64,000 bases of DNA from Paraescarpia echinospica (GCA_020002185.1 CM034541.1:53218553-53282552), one strand, 5' to 3'. Positions 9,870 through 22,834 are shown, counted from the first letter of the stretch. Notes: generated by a model not told the origin, from the letters alone. Translations and numbers: made by a program.

Positions 9870-12110
9870 TGATGCAAATTAAACTGGAAATATTAACTGT
9901 TCGTAATTTCAATCATAAAAATACTGATACAGACACAATAATAGTATACACATATTACATTTTATTAACACAACTTACTAAAAATGTGGATTGTTCAGAT
10001 TAAGAACGTATTCCTATATTGATTGAAAAGGAAGTAGAGCGCACAGCCACAGACAGAGTCACAGATGTGACATCAATAGACATCGCCGTAAATGTCACTG
10101 TTTTCGAAATTGCGTAACTTGTTGTCCTAAAAATATTGATTACTAGTAAACAGTATTGCATAAATAACAAATGTCCAATAACAACTTTCTAACATTTAAC
10201 TAATAAAAGTGGGGATGGCACAGATTACAATATCGATCGCGCATACGTTAGAATGGCGCCGCGCCTCAGCGCATACATTATAAACAGCCGCTAATGCGCC
10301 GGGCGACATACAAAACGCATCAAACTGGTACGCTACCGGTCAACTAAGATTAGTCTTCCGCATGGATATACAAGATTCATAGTTATACCATACGAAAGCT
10401 AGGATTCTAGTTTCACAAAGACATCTAAGCATTTTTAAGATACACGGTAAAATATATTAATATTTTTGTAAGTAAACACAACGCAAAGTTCACCAAGCTT
10501 AATCTTGCCCGGCCGAATACAATGTAACATATTTTACCCGCCGAGCATCTGCTGATGGCATTCATTGGTCGATATGAATGTCAACAGTAAAACAAAATAA
10601 GTATGCATATCGAGTTCCACGACGTTTTCCGAGACCATGTGATCCAGCAGATCGACTGCGCGGCAAAAAACCTGCGCCATTTCTGGAACGCGTTAAACCG
10701 ACGCTGAGCGATGTTGCCGCCCAGCGGATGTTGACATACCTAACGTTTAGCAAGTGAATTCTTCGATTTATTTCATCAGTTATAACATATAAAGAATGTC
10801 AACAGTGATCTATATATAACACAACCATGTTCAATTGTTTGTACATTTCTGCATTTTTCGGAAACCGAAAACACACTGATCGGGACATTTACTTTTAGAA
10901 TTGGAACAATTCGGTGCGTTGCACCAAGTGGTGTTGTGTCTCGGTGCCATCGTGTAGTTCTCCTAGATCGCCGCCGGAGGGCGCTGTTGCATGCCGGCTT
11001 CACTAAAAACAGCGGAGTGTTGCCTCTTTCTGTCTAGTCTTTTTGGTCAAACTAGTAATTGACTTCGCTAGTCGGAACTGCGTCACCCGTGATAACAGTG
11101 CATATACCCGCCCCAATTTGAAGAGGGCTAAACGTTTCTTGGAATTCTGGGAATCCCAATATTGTGTATTCGAATAATTGCTTCTACTTCCTAAACAATG
11201 CATGTAACACGAGCCACGGTTGGTTGAAATTAGTTTTATTTTGACCACCTGACCTGCCGCCAACCACTGATATATTGAGCGATTTCATAAGCTGAGCTTA
11301 AATTCAGAGTTTCACAAAGTGATCAGCCAGGGTTACTGCTGGCTGGCACTGACGTAATCAGCAGCAGCGACCCTGGCCCGCGAGGATGACTGAGACTGAC
11401 ATAATCAACAGCGTCATTTGGCGCACGAAAATGACTTTGCCTCCTGGATTTTCGGCACTACATAGGAGATATTTAATTCCGCAAGTTGACCACGTATATG
11501 TATCACGTCCACGAGATTAGTTTGGTTGGTTCTCGGTCCACCGAGTGGCGCCACTAGCACGATCACTTAAAGGGAAGCAAAAGGCATAATTTGGGACCTA
11601 TTCTTGTACGATAGTTAATAAAAACTAACTATTAAATATTACAACTACAATCAAGAATGTGTATTTTCTGAGCTGATCATGCTACCATCAGTGATGTAGG
11701 TTGTTTTATGTAGGTCTATATTCTGACATGTTTATATTCACGCACGGTAGGGCCTACAGCAGATGATGTAATTATTCAACAATTCTGTGTACTTCTTTGC
11801 CACTTTAATTGTTACATCCGCATGTTACATGGTATGACATCATAACAGTTTTTCCTGCAGGTCAATTTATTTTAACTCAGCATCTGATTTGAAGGGAATA
11901 TGAGAAGGTATTATCTAGTAGCTGGCATAGCTCAATGTTCGCCACAACAGGTCGAGCGGTTAGCGAATTCTGCGCACCATAGTCGTCGTTTTGTGTCCCT
12001 CTAAATAAATTTTCATCTAAGTTATTCTAACTGGTAATTTATCTGTACCCGTAACACAGTTGGCCCGCAGTTTATATGATCAATCTCACGCGGTGACGTA
12101 TGGATGTTTT
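9870..12110. other. No supported feature; one GC-rich patch
   Basis: Over 2.2 kb without a recognisable gene or repeat. The stretch 10900-11040 is relatively GC- and CpG-rich and ends in a pyrimidine run (TCTTTCTGTCTAGTC), which could be a promoter or first-exon remnant, but no linked coding exon was found. Open frames at 10562-10753 and 10776-11263 on the minus strand have no motif. Confidence 0.4.
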
Positions 12111-12114
12111 CATA

Positions 12115-12155
12115 ATCTCGATAGTGACAGATCATCCATGTGTCACTATCAAGAT
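12115..12155. repeat. Inverted repeat, 15-bp arms, 11-bp loop
   Basis: ATCTCGATAGTGACA is followed 11 bp later by TGTCACTATCAAGAT, which matches its reverse complement at 14 of 15 positions. It may be a small MITE remnant or a protein-binding palindrome. No tract of T follows, and terminators of this form are not expected in an animal genome. Confidence 0.75.
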
Positions 12156-12204
12156 TTATTATCAAGTTTTGTTAAGATGATATAGAGTGAGCTATTAGTA
12201 TACC

Positions 12205-12905
12205 GTCGACGCGTGATTCTCAACGCTTTCATTACAACGTCTTTCTTCAAAGTTGCGCTCTTCCAAAGTCACTGTCATATTGCTGCATGGATAATCGGGG
12301 ATGCGTTATCAACGTTCCTTTACTTCTGCGTATTTTATCAACTTTTTCTCCTGCTCACGTTTTCTAACTCCGATCTTTGGTCGATGCTAGCCGACATTTT
12401 CCGTGAATTTCGTAAACAGCCATCTGATTGTTACAGCTTTGTTCTCACGCGCTATAACAGCGCACGTTTTAAACTATATTTCCTTTCACTATTCCTGTCT
12501 CTCGTTGGAACTTCTCGTTCAGGGCTTCCATGCGTGTAAAGTGTCGAAGCCCGCCTCCTCGTGCTTTCAACGCTCTCCTGCGTTTTTCTATTTCAATCGC
12601 CTTTAGAAATAACCATGTCATTGTTATTCCTCTTTCTACCGACAGTTGGGGTGTGCCTCCTGGCGTGTTTTTATTGTTGCGCCATTCGTGGGTATGTGGG
12701 AGGTGGAGAACCTATTTATATAACGTCACCGAAGAACGAAGAACACAACATTTTGTTTGCTGGCCTTGTCGCCAAGGGCACATATTGTTCTGTTCTTCCT
12801 TCTTCACCCAAACGGAAACATCAACCAATTCGTTCTTTACACTCACTTCACTTCACCTTGGCACACTTCACCTTGCCTGAGGAGGCAGGGACCACAGCCA
12901 CTAAA
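12205..12905. other. Pyrimidine-biased stretch with overlapping short frames, function unknown
   Basis: Plus-strand frames at 12213-12539, 12403-12606, 12530-12880 and 12561-12914 overlap and are rich in Phe, Leu and Ser, as expected from T-rich DNA. I recognise no domain. The sequence abuts the 3' end of the minus-strand LINE. Confidence 0.35.
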
Positions 12906-13858
12906 CTAGAATAAATAATATCAATACAAATTCATTTGTTTTACTTTTATTGAATTGTATTCCACATCATCGGACCTTTACATAGCAAACTGTTCGAAGA
13001 TCTTCGAGTAGAACTGATAATAGGACGTATATTACAGGTTTGTCTTGTTTTGTAAAAGTGAATGTCATAAGTAAACATAAAAATATCCGATAATGAATGT
13101 GGCAGACTACCGTGGACATAATTATACCTACATTTTCCAACTTTAGTTTCATAAATATCATGCAATTTTATTAAATTTAAACATGTAAAGAGGGAATGTG
13201 AATGTTCCCAATAGTTTGTTTTAAGAATGGAACGAACTATTTTTGTGCATAATAAAGAATTTTTCGATATAAGTTTTGTATGTGGATCCCCACAAAATGA
13301 TTCCGTATGTCAAGTAGGGGTAAACTAAAGTGTAATAAATTGTTTTAAGTGCAGCTACTGGAAGGTAGTGGTTAATTTTATTTAATATGTGAAAACACTA
13401 GTTTGCTTGTATGCATTTATAATATTATGTTCATGCCAATCAAGTCTGTCGGCTACATGAAGGCCTAGACATGTTATACATTTTACTGAATTATGTTAAT
13501 ATCTATCGCTAACAATAATTCTTCGTTCTGAGCAGGACGAGATCTAAAAAATAACATGCATTTTATCATAGAAATGTTTAAAGGTAGTTTATTGGCACGA
13601 AACTAGTCAGCTAATATTTCAAGTTCGTTATTCATATCTTTATATATTTCATTAATTTGTTTTCCAGTTTTGTATATAGTAGTGTCATCGGCAAACAATA
13701 TTGTTTTGCACATATTTACACAGAATGGAAGGTCATTAATATATAATATAAACAAAAGCGGACCGAGGGTAGACCCTGTGAGACACCGCATTTCTGCTAT
13801 TTGTGGGTGTTTAAATCTACTTTCCATATGTTTAATTTGGTAAATGAGGAAGGTCAAG
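12906..13858 (-). mobile_element. LINE (Jockey/CR1 group), 3' part: RT core to C-terminus
   Basis: The minus-strand frame 13603-13857 contains SRFKHPQIAEMRC, STLGPLLFILYINDLPF and the RT catalytic block FADDTTIYK. Downstream, decayed coding includes CITCLGLHVADRLDWH. At 12947-13165 it ends with LHDIYETKVGK-like and LLCKGPMMWNTI blocks. The 5' half of the same element lies at 15890-17990; a 2-kb insertion separates them within RT between the AFD and GPLLF motifs. Stops and shifts between 13165 and 13600 show it is dead. Confidence 0.82.
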
Positions 13859-14222
13859 CCAGTAGATAGGCAGATTGTTGACCAACCGCCTTAGTTACGT
13901 AATTACAGCAACTCGGTTGCAGATGCGCTCAGTGGGGCGTGGTATTCTGTTGCTAATGTTTCTAGGCCAGCAGGTGGTTTCACTGTATCTTAGAGGGTGT
14001 TGCACAATGCGCAGCTTGAATTGTATATTGCATTAGCCAATAGAAATTATGGAAACCGGTCATATGATGTGTTAAATAGGTCCGCTTATATAAACGTCTG
14101 TTATAAGCATTTCGTCATCTGGGCGCTGGCGAAGGACTGGGACAGATCCAGGGTTGAACGACACAGGTTGCTCTGCTGCCAAGAGAATGGCAAATCGAGT
14201 CGTGAAGCGTGGTGGGAATCGT
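13859..14222. other. Left part of the insertion in the LINE; nothing recognised
   Basis: This sequence starts the 2-kb block that interrupts the LINE. No open frame or repeat was identified. Confidence 0.4.
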
Positions 14223-14350
14223 TAACAGAACAGAACAGAAGTGGATTTATTTATCCATACTGTACATCCAATAATAATATGACAAATTATAATATAAAAA
14301 GGTGTACAATGAGGATGGTGGAGACTCCCACTAAGACTAGAAAAGAAGTC
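14223..14350 (-). mobile_element. Probable LINE 3' UTR fragment with 3' (TTCTG)n tail
   Basis: The plus strand reads AACAGAACAGAACAGAAG, that is a 5-bp tail repeat on minus, then a GGATTTATTTATCC block and TGGTGGAGACTCCCAC. A similar arrangement, a short tandem repeat then TATTTATT and AAGGAGACTCC, occurs at 40905-41000. This suggests a shared 5'-truncated LINE family. Confidence 0.4.
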
Positions 14351-14814
14351 ACTTCCGTGGGAGCCACACATAGTATAATTATAGTTCAGTTTCTGTTGAA
14401 AGAAAAAACATGTTGTCTATTATCTGAGACATAAGCAGTAACATAAAATAAGATACATCGTCAGTGAAAAAAACAAGATATATTATTTTATTATAAGATG
14501 TATGTTCTTAGAATGTGGTGCGGTAAGCAGTATGTTATGGTGTTTGGGTGTGGGTGACATTGTGGTTGATTGCGTGTATACATGCAGGCATGGGTTACGT
14601 TCCCAAAATTTGTGTGTGCGATATTCGGCGTCGAAGAAGCCATGCCGCCACGTCAGCGGTTTATTGAAGAAACTTTCCTGTCGGCCCCGAGGTCCGAGAA
14701 CGGCTGTCACGGCGAATGTTTTTGTCGATGAGCGAAAATCGCGACGCGCTCATCCCTGCTCAGGCCATCCTCGAACAGCGGTCTCACAACGACTTCGTCC
14801 GACAGCGTGACCGA

Positions 14815-15135
14815 ATGCGACTCGAGAATTTGTAGCGGCCGGCGGTAAGCGTATACTGCCCGGCTTCGTCATTCGCGCGAACCCATTCGTCCGACTTCTC
14901 AAGACCACTCGATCGAAGCACGGACGCGCCTCGAGAATTCGTAGCGACCGGCGGTAAGCGTCTATCGCCCGGCGTCGTAATTCACGCGAACGTATTCTAC
15001 TGACTTCGCAATCGTTTGCGATCGAGCGATACAAGTCGATCATAGCACGGACGCGACTCGAGAATTCGCGGCGGACGGCGGCAAGCGTCGATTACCAGGC
15101 GTCATCACTCGTGCGACCGAGATACACCGTTCTGA
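14815..15135. repeat. GC-rich minisatellite, period ~110-127 bp, ~2.7 copies
   Basis: CTCGAGAATT followed by GGCGGTAAGCGT or GGCGGCAAGCGT recurs at 14821, 14930 and 15057. Each unit also contains a TTCGTC/CGCGAAC block. GC content is far above the surroundings, implying a separate origin from the flanking AT-rich LINE. Confidence 0.85.
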
Positions 15136-15301
15136 TTGTTTTCTGAGCTCGGCGTGATGACTTCAACAAACGATCGTATAGGTTCGAGATGGGCCTAGCC
15201 CAGTGCAAATGCTTGTTTTCTAATTGAACGTTTCTATTATTTGCTGTTTTATAAATGGTAGTTATCTGTGGTTTTGAAATGAGGTACTGTTACCCTTGAA
15301 G

Positions 15302-15445
<144 letters not shown>

Positions 15446-15446
15446 T

Positions 15447-15889
15447 TGTTGTAACCGATTACTGTAATGAGAGTCCGCGAGGGCTGGCTATATGCTGTGT
15501 ATTTATCTTATGGGAGTTATTCTTAGATAACACTTGGCGCCTAGTGTTTGGTCGTGTAGTGGAACAATTCACCTTAGAAAGGAAGAGGAATTGGATAACT
15601 GAAAGATTAATTGTAACTTTACTTTCTTAGATAGATTCAAAGATTAAGTGTTATTGTTTATTATGTTCTGTTAAGATTTGGGTTACGCGATTTCTTTATT
15701 CTTTTCATCTTTGCTAATCGAGATACTTACATAAAGGAAGATATCTTGTAATAAAGTTTATTAAATTTTCCTCGTTCTTTGTTGCTTGTTCACGATAACC
15801 GCTCATTCTCATGTGCATTGACCTTAACATATAAGAACCCTACTAGACTTGAGCCATCTAGTGTACGGAGACCTCGCTAATCCGTGACA
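15447..15889 (+). mobile_element. Putative solo LTR (443 bp)
   Basis: The block starts TGTTGTAACC and ends CCGTGACA, giving the TG...CA ends of an LTR. It carries an AATAAAG polyadenylation-like signal near 15753. No internal retrotransposon sequence, primer-binding site or second LTR was found, and flanking 5-bp duplications are not evident because the left side is a microsatellite. It could be an unrelated unique sequence. Confidence 0.35.
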
Positions 15890-17990
15890 GTCATTAGAAC
15901 TGTGCTTAACATTTTGTTTCCTGTTTGAAAGGTGAATCTTACACCATTTGAGTGGAGTACCCCTTATACCGTAATATTCAAGTTTGTGTAATATGATTTG
16001 GTGGTTGGTAGTATCGAATGCTTTACTTAGATCGAGAAAAACAGCAAGGACCGAGTCCTTTTTTCTAGTGCATTAATAACGACACTAATAAAAGTGGTAA
16101 TAGCATTGGTTGTTGAATGTTTCTCACAAAACCAAATTGGTTATTGTTCGATGTATTGTTTTTCTGTATAACATCATAAGTCCTTCTATGTACAACGTTT
16201 CCCAGTATTTTTGAAATTGAAGGTAACAAAGATATTGGTCTATAATTAGAAAAGTCACCAGTAACTTTAGACTTATAGACAGGTATAATGTTTGCTATTT
16301 TTATTTCGTCAGGCACTATTCCCTCACCTATTGATTTATTTATTAAAATAGTTATTGGTAAGGCTAATTGTTCACCAAATAATTTCATGAGGCGGGGACT
16401 AAAATTTTCAAATCCAGAACTGGTCTTAGGTTGGAGAGACATTATAATTTGCCTGATTTCATTTACATCGGTCGGACTCATGAAGAGACTTCTTGAATTT
16501 TGTTTAGGACAATTCCGAAGATATTTAGTAAATTGCTCTTTATGTTGAGGGATTGCATTTGCGTGGTTTGAACCAACATTAGTAAAAACATTACATAATA
16601 TATTCGAAATTTGATGATGGTCCTTAATGATATCGTTATTATTTTAAAGTGTGACGAAATGCCTGATTTATCGTTGTTTTTCCCGGTCATGGTTCTAAGT
16701 AATTTCCAAGTTTGTTAGAGTCGTTCTTAAATGTTTTTAACTCATTCGTATAGTATGTTGTTTTGTCAATTTGTTTCAGTTTATTATACATATTTCTATA
16801 CTGTACATAACGGATATAAGTAGAATATGTCTTAGATTTGCCGATACATTTCCTATAGAGTTTGTTTGATGTTACTAACGATTTTAATAGACCTTTAGTC
16901 ATCCACTCATTCCGTATTACGTATTTGGGATTGATTTTAGCAATTTTCTCCGACGCGAATATCTGAATGACATAGTTAAATTTTTTAGTGAATTCCTTGA
17001 ACGATTATCGGTATATAACTGGTGTAAATACGTCCAATCAATTTCGTGTAGTGTAGTTGTTATGTGACCAATGGATTTGTCAGACATGGGTCTGTGTTTG
17101 AATATTAACGGCTCATTTGATTTTTTCCAAGGCTTCTGCTTGCCAGTTAAACAGAGTATAGGTAGGTGATCAGATATATCACTATATAATATGCTAGAAT
17201 GAACAAATGGGGTTGGATGTCGTACATATATGTTATCAATAAGGGTAGCGGATGTATGGGTGATACGCGTTGGTTTGGTAATTGTTGGAATGGTATTAGC
17301 AGCTAGGTGTAAGTATGATAAGTTGGATGAAGGTTTGTAAGAGTCCATTTTTAGGTAGTCAACATTTATATCAGTGCCAGTTATGACCTGATGGTTTGAG
17401 CGTTGAATCTTATTTAGTATTGTCTCGTATCTTTGAATAGATGAAGACACATTTGAATTAGGGATCCGGTATATTTCACCAACGACTGAGGTTTGACAAT
17501 TAATGCTGGATTCAATAAATACAGATTCAAATTCCCCCTCCACGAAGATATCAAGGTCTTCACTGTGATTATACTGAACATTATCACGTACATACATCGC
17601 GACACCACCTTTAGATTTAAATTTCCTATTCTTGTAAATAAAATTATAATTAGACAATTTAAAAAGATGCGCATTGTTGTCATTAAAAAAGGTTTCACAT
17701 AATAAGATATAATCAATTTCAACATGTGCATCAGATAGCTGTGACAGTAATATTTTAAATTGATCAAACTTTGATGAAAGTTCTTGTATATTTAGATGGA
17801 GTACTTTATGCTGAAAACGGGTATGGCAAAATTTAGCGGGAAGAATATTATGAACATCATAGTAATTACTATTTATATCAGCTAGATTAAAAGGATTTAC
17901 TTCAACCACTTCGATTTCAAACAAGTGCCTTATATCTAAATCAGTATAATTACTTAACATTTCATCCGTTGCTTCTTGAATGTAATTAGC
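15890..17990 (-). mobile_element. LINE (Jockey/CR1 group), 5' part: endonuclease and RT start
   Basis: The minus-strand frame 16917-17960 encodes an APE-type endonuclease: HLNIQELSSKFDQ, LLCETFFND, GGVAMYVRDN, VVGEIYRIPNSN, TGTDINVDYLK and DISDHLPIL. Next come linker frames at 16687-16902 and 16478-16690. RT begins at 16065-16481 with LQPKTSSGFENF, IIPVYKSKVTGDFSNYRPISLLPSISKI and NNQFGF, and continues to 15905 as VFLDLSKAFDTTNH. The Gly of GDFN-type endonuclease blocks is changed (GTDIN), and several stops separate the pieces. It is the missing front of the element at 12906-13858. Confidence 0.85.
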
Positions 17991-17999
17991 TTACGAATC

Positions 18000-20785
18000 A
18001 GACAGTACACTGTTAAGTCATAATAGAACGAAGTCGTTTTTGTGCTGAGGTTACGTAAGTATAACATATGTTTTAACCGCCCCATTACACTCCAATACCG
18101 GGGCGCCAAAACCTTACCATGCAACTGATGTTTGCACTCCACGTAATAATGTCACTTACGTCCAACATAATTATATATATATAATTGTCTGTGTAACAAT
18201 CATTGTCAACAACGAAAACATAAATGAAAAGAAGATATACATTAAATGAAGTAACATCATGAATGATGAAAATTTCATTAATGACTTTTTCAAGATAAAC
18301 CCCTCCTGGTCGGCTTTCCAGTAAATAAAAACAATAAATCAAAAATATGAAAATAATGTGCCTGCTGGCTAATATGTCATCATACTTGTAAAATACTTTA
18401 TGAATATTGAAACAAGAATCACAATAACAAAAAAGAAAACAAGATGAACATATTTTACATCGACGTCTGACATCTCAGTCGTTGGATGGCGAGTGTACAG
18501 CGCAACGGTAGATTTGTAGTAATTCGTCAGACTTGGCTATTATTAACACTGGGCGGCACCATTACTATTCAGTGGTCAGTAGTTTGAGTCGCGAAATGCA
18601 GCGCACCGATGCACACAGTAATTCAATAGGCCATGCAGCATTGCTCCCAAACAACCCAACGAATAGCATACAAAAACAAAAAAATAAACATTTAATGGCT
18701 ACTGGATATACTATAAATGCTATGAAACAACTTTTCACATACGTCTACGGAAGGATTCCCAGAGTAAAAAGCTGGTTATAGATGATAAATGTGGCATGTT
18801 CGCCGGCGGCAAGCTGTGCAAGAGTCTGCGGTGGTCACTTTTGGACGCTGATTGCAAGACTAAATACAAATGTGACGAGCATGGAAAGACGGTGAACGTC
18901 AAAACATAATTCTTTATCAAGGATACATGTCCCTCTTTGGTAAATTTATCTGCATATAACTATGCATCTATGAGGTAATGTTCGGCGAATCTGTTCAATA
19001 TTCTATCGTCCATATTCTGAGTACGCCTGCACTCAACCGCACTCAGGCTACGTTTTCATTGGCTAAATCATAGTTAGTTTTCTTCCACGTTTTTAATTTT
19101 GAACGCGTAACAATTCATTTGTTGTACTGTGCAAGGGTGTAATATGTAATAAGGCTTCATAGTTTAGTTTTCGTCAAGAAATGTCTATTTATTAAATAAA
19201 TCGTAAAAAAAAACGAAAATATCCATTGAATAGATAGGCGCGACTCAAACCACTCGCTTGGAACTTGCAAGGAAAAAAGATAGCGATACGCAGTGCTCTA
19301 ATTTGCCGATTTTTGCATCGAACAAAATAAGTTTTTCAGTTTTTCTCGTAAATGAGAACGTTTCTGTCACCATTAATGCACACTTATATATTACATACTG
19401 AACTATAATATAAAATCGTGTGTTTGTTCACTTGCCATCTACCCCATCGAGGTGTTTTTGCTTTAGATGACAATCTTATTGTAGAGAAACTAAAGGCAGT
19501 TATGTGGACCTATATACCTAAAAGTGTTAAAATAGACTAACCATTTGCAACTACAACACAGCGGCGGCTGATACATTGAGATACACCCCCGACGCTTGAC
19601 CAATAAACGCCTAGAGTTTGTTTTACCATGACGTTGCGGTGACGCGTCGAATGCCCGTGTTTCCTCGACCTGTATGAGTATGCCAGCTCATATGTTGGTT
19701 TCTTGTATTCCCTCCGATTCATTCGATTCAGTGTTATACTTATAAAAATTGTTATAATACCATACGGTGCACAATGCTGCCAAACTAGTTTTAATAAAAA
19801 ACAAATAATCGGCGACTAATATTCTCAGTTTGAAGACTGGCGAATTGGGAAGAGTAGGCATTGTTGACGTCATGCTTGCTATCACAAGGGCGCTGTCCGT
19901 GCAATTTAAAATATGTGTATTCGATAAGGTTATTCTAATATACTGCTGGCATAATATTCTTGATAGTAGTTGCTAATTGTCAGTTTGTGTTAATTTGTTT
20001 AGATGCGTGGGCCCACAAGATGCTTTTGGTTCTTTTTGTGTCGTTATGTCACTGATGACAACCGTGAGGCATTTACATAATGTATACAGCCGACTGGCAA
20101 TGCTCTGTTGCGACGACGCTGATCATCGGTTACTGCAGGGAACTGGCTGCTAGTTCTCAACACACAGAACAGGCAAATTATAGTACTTCCACAGCACGTG
20201 GACAGTGCGATTTTGTGTAAAATCAACCGTGTTAATTCAGACACCAAATCACAACACACAAAATGATGTTGTAAATATCGCAAATATGTTAGGCTGTGCA
20301 CCATCAGTAGGCTGTAACTTTACTGATAGGCATCGTTTTATGAACAGTTCTTATTTGGACAAATTTGACATTGACGACAATTTAACCAGTAAGGTGCACC
20401 CGAGTGACCCCGAATGGTAAAAAAAATAGCAACACAGCAAGAGGGTATATAAAATTATGCTTGTGTTGTATGTGTAGCGACCTCCAGTGTAACGGGTAAT
20501 CTGAGTTCAATCACATTTCATAACTGGAGACGCGTGACTTAATTTGATATGGCGATAGCGTCAATGCCTACGGCAAGTCATCAATCACTGTGGCCATAGG
20601 CGGCCATTGTAGCATTACCACGGCACTGAATTTTTTAGCACATTAAACAGAAATTAATTGACCTCGTTTGTCTCGCTTTTTACCACAAAACACACCCAGC
20701 ATTCACACACCACAATTCCGACCCAGTCTACGTTGTTGGAGCTTTCGACATAATAGTCACACATAGCCGCCGGAATTAAATTAAT
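18000..20785. other. No supported feature
   Basis: About 2.8 kb of AT-rich sequence. The frames at 18085-18342, 18533-18781, 19688-19885 and 20044-20304 carry no recognisable motif and fall within chance length. A short (TA)n lies near 18171. Confidence 0.45.
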
Positions 20786-20787
20786 AA

Positions 20788-20955
20788 TGGGAGTGCGGAA
20801 CATGGCTTCAGCACCACTCCGCTGTGGTATCATGACAACGGGAGGGGAAACATGGTTCCAGCACCACTTCGCTGTGTTATCATGGCAACGGGAGTGAGGA
20901 ACATGGTTTCAACACAACTCCGCTGTGTTATCATGACAACGGGAGGAGGAGACGG
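20788..20955. repeat. ~50-bp minisatellite, ~3.3 copies
   Basis: Units contain ACATGGTTTCAGCACCACT-like text, then CGCTGTGTTATCATGACAAC and GGGAG. CATGG anchors lie at 20801, 20851 and 20902. Copies differ at a few positions. Confidence 0.9.
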
Positions 20956-21059
20956 CGGCGGGATTGTGCTGTTGGGTACTTTTCGCGGCGACTCAATATT
21001 TTTGAAGCTCACCAGAAACCTCCAATTGCACCCCCATGACTTATTTAATCACTTACTTA

Positions 21060-21275
21060 AGCCCATTGTCCCTCCCGGCACATGGGGCAACAACAAACTC
21101 CTCTGTCCTGGGCACTTCTCTCCAGCTGTTTCCAGGGGTAGCCCATCTGCTTGGTGTCTGCCTGGAGGTCCCTTCGCCAAGTGTTCTTCGGTCGGCCTCT
21201 TTTTCACTTTCCTTGGGGATTCCAAGTCTGGTGATGCTTGACGCTGGTTTCCGGAGCGTGGGCCAATCCATCCCC
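21060..21275 (-). mobile_element. RTE-like LINE ORF C-terminal tail
   Basis: On the minus strand one frame reads [16 protein letters not shown] followed by [15 protein letters not shown]. This is the Arg-rich C-terminal tail common to RTE-like LINE proteins. Only the last ~70 codons remain. The same type of tail appears at 26775-27075, 34566-35060 and 59043-59353. Confidence 0.75.
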
Positions 21276-21277
21276 AT

Positions 21278-21500
21278 GAGGCTCGTCAAAATCTACCTTC
21301 AGGCTCTCCAAAAACCTCGATTTGCACCCTCCTTGAGGCTTGCCAAAAACACCTTCAGGCCCTCAAAAAACTTCAATTGACACTCCCCGAGGCTCGCAAA
21401 AACATACTCACGTTCTCAAAAAACCTCGCTTGGCACCCCCTTGAGGCTCGGCACAACCTCATCTTGACGCTCTTCAAAACATCAAATTACTCACCAAAAT
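21278..21500. repeat. ~54-bp C-rich tandem repeat, 4 copies, dispersed family
   Basis: GAGGCTCG/TGCCAAAA anchors lie at 21278, 21335, 21389 and 21443. Each unit also holds CTCAAAAAACCTC and TTGCACCC. Related single or double units occur at 27290-27400, 36120-36200 and 54275-54360, so the unit is dispersed as well as tandem. Followed to 21640 by C-rich text with ATTGGGGGGCTAA. Confidence 0.8.
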
Positions 21501-22049
21501 ACCCCCCTTCTCTAAAAATTGGGGTCTAATGTCCTATTTCCAGCCCCCAACCAAAACACTCCTTCCCTAAATATTGGGGGGCTAATCCTATCTCCTGCCC
21601 TCCACCAAAAATATTGTGGGGCTCAGCCCACATGCCTGTGATGCGATAGAAACGGTGTTAACTTATCCTATGCAAATATGCACTAGAATTCACGCGTCGG
21701 ACGTATGGTGGTTGAATGTTACCAGCTCTATTGATAGTGCGAGAAAGTAGATGTCTTTTACCAAATGATCATATCGGCATAATGTGTATTTAAGTGCCCA
21801 TGTGTGACACGCGTCATGTCAAACATGGTATAACTTCGAGCCGATTGTAATTTACCCCTGTAAAAGACAGCTATCTAAAAGTCTATTTAGTATAATTATT
21901 CGTACAACAATCCCATCGCAGTGGAGCCGTCGGTAAGGGGAGATTACAAGGTAGTTTCTAGGTGGACGTAGACACTTGGCCGCAGTTGTATTCGTAAGAT
22001 GTGAGTCATATGAACAACTCCTTTGCTATGTAAACATTGATAGTAGCAT

Positions 22050-22145
22050 AACCCAAAACAGTCTGCCCTCCCCCCATTAAACCGACAAGACGGGATGGTA
22101 GAGCAACTCGCCAATCCTGCTACTGTGTTCGAATCACAACTCCAT
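22050..22145 (+). repeat. tRNA-like fragment, possible SINE remnant
   Basis: TGGTAGAGCAAC resembles an A box and GTTCGAATCA a B box about 35 bp later. A shorter related sequence is at 54515-54560. Both stand close to C-rich repeats. It is too degenerate for a functional tRNA. Confidence 0.3.
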
Positions 22146-22334
22146 GTTATACAATTATTGTTGTAAATGTACATTTCTATTTCCAATACAAAACAAGTCA
22201 ACAAAGCTACTGAAACGCGTTTACTTCTCACATAACCTAAACTAAAAACCTAAATAAAATCTCGTTTCTATACATTCCATTCATACGTTGTATTCTGGTC
22301 CAGTAGAGCATAATGCAGTTGGAAAGGTAATTGT

Positions 22335-22535
22335 GAGTCCTTATTTACGGCGGTATCCACTCCTTACGACTGCTCAAGACACTTAACACTTCACTCCCTG
22401 ACAGACCTGTTCATTCAAATACTATCTCGACTTCTCGATGAAACCTTCAGCCGTGCTGCAACTAATGCGCGAAGGATATCCGTACACAAATATCCACTAC
22501 TATCTAACAGTGTATGTAGCCAGCTACCCAGTTAA
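22335..22535 (-). repeat. SINE body, antisense, head missing
   Basis: Matches the body of the SINE at 32243-32577: GCTCAAGACACTTAACACTT, AGACCTGTTCA, CTATCTCGACTT, and CAGCCGTGCTGCAACTAATG. It breaks off before the tRNA-derived head and has many differences, so it is older. Confidence 0.75.
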
Positions 22536-22784
22536 AGGATTAAACTGTTGCCATGTTTATTATATAACATGATCCAAACGCGAAGGCAATTGTTACTACC
22601 AATAATCCACGTGTTATTCCAACAACTGTATTGCCTAGCAAAATCAAGTGGTTACATTACAACAACATATTTGCAAAGTTGGTCTGCAAAGCTACACAGA
22701 ACGGGTGTATCAGATCAGAACGGGACACAACCAAGGTTCTCCACCCGAGTTGAATATTTGGTGCTCAGTGGCACCTTCAACTTT

Positions 22785-22834
22785 GTAAATTTGGTGGACC
22801 TACTCAAAACTATATATGAGGTCCACCAATTTAC
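22785..22834. repeat. Inverted repeat with 16-bp arms
   Basis: GTAAATTTGGTGGACCT and AGGTCCACCAATTTAC are reverse complements except for one extra T, separated by about 17 bp. Possible small MITE or hairpin. Confidence 0.8.

Noticed and set aside
12213..12914. Four overlapping plus-strand frames
   Set aside because: Composition follows T-rich DNA. No domain or splice structure supports them.
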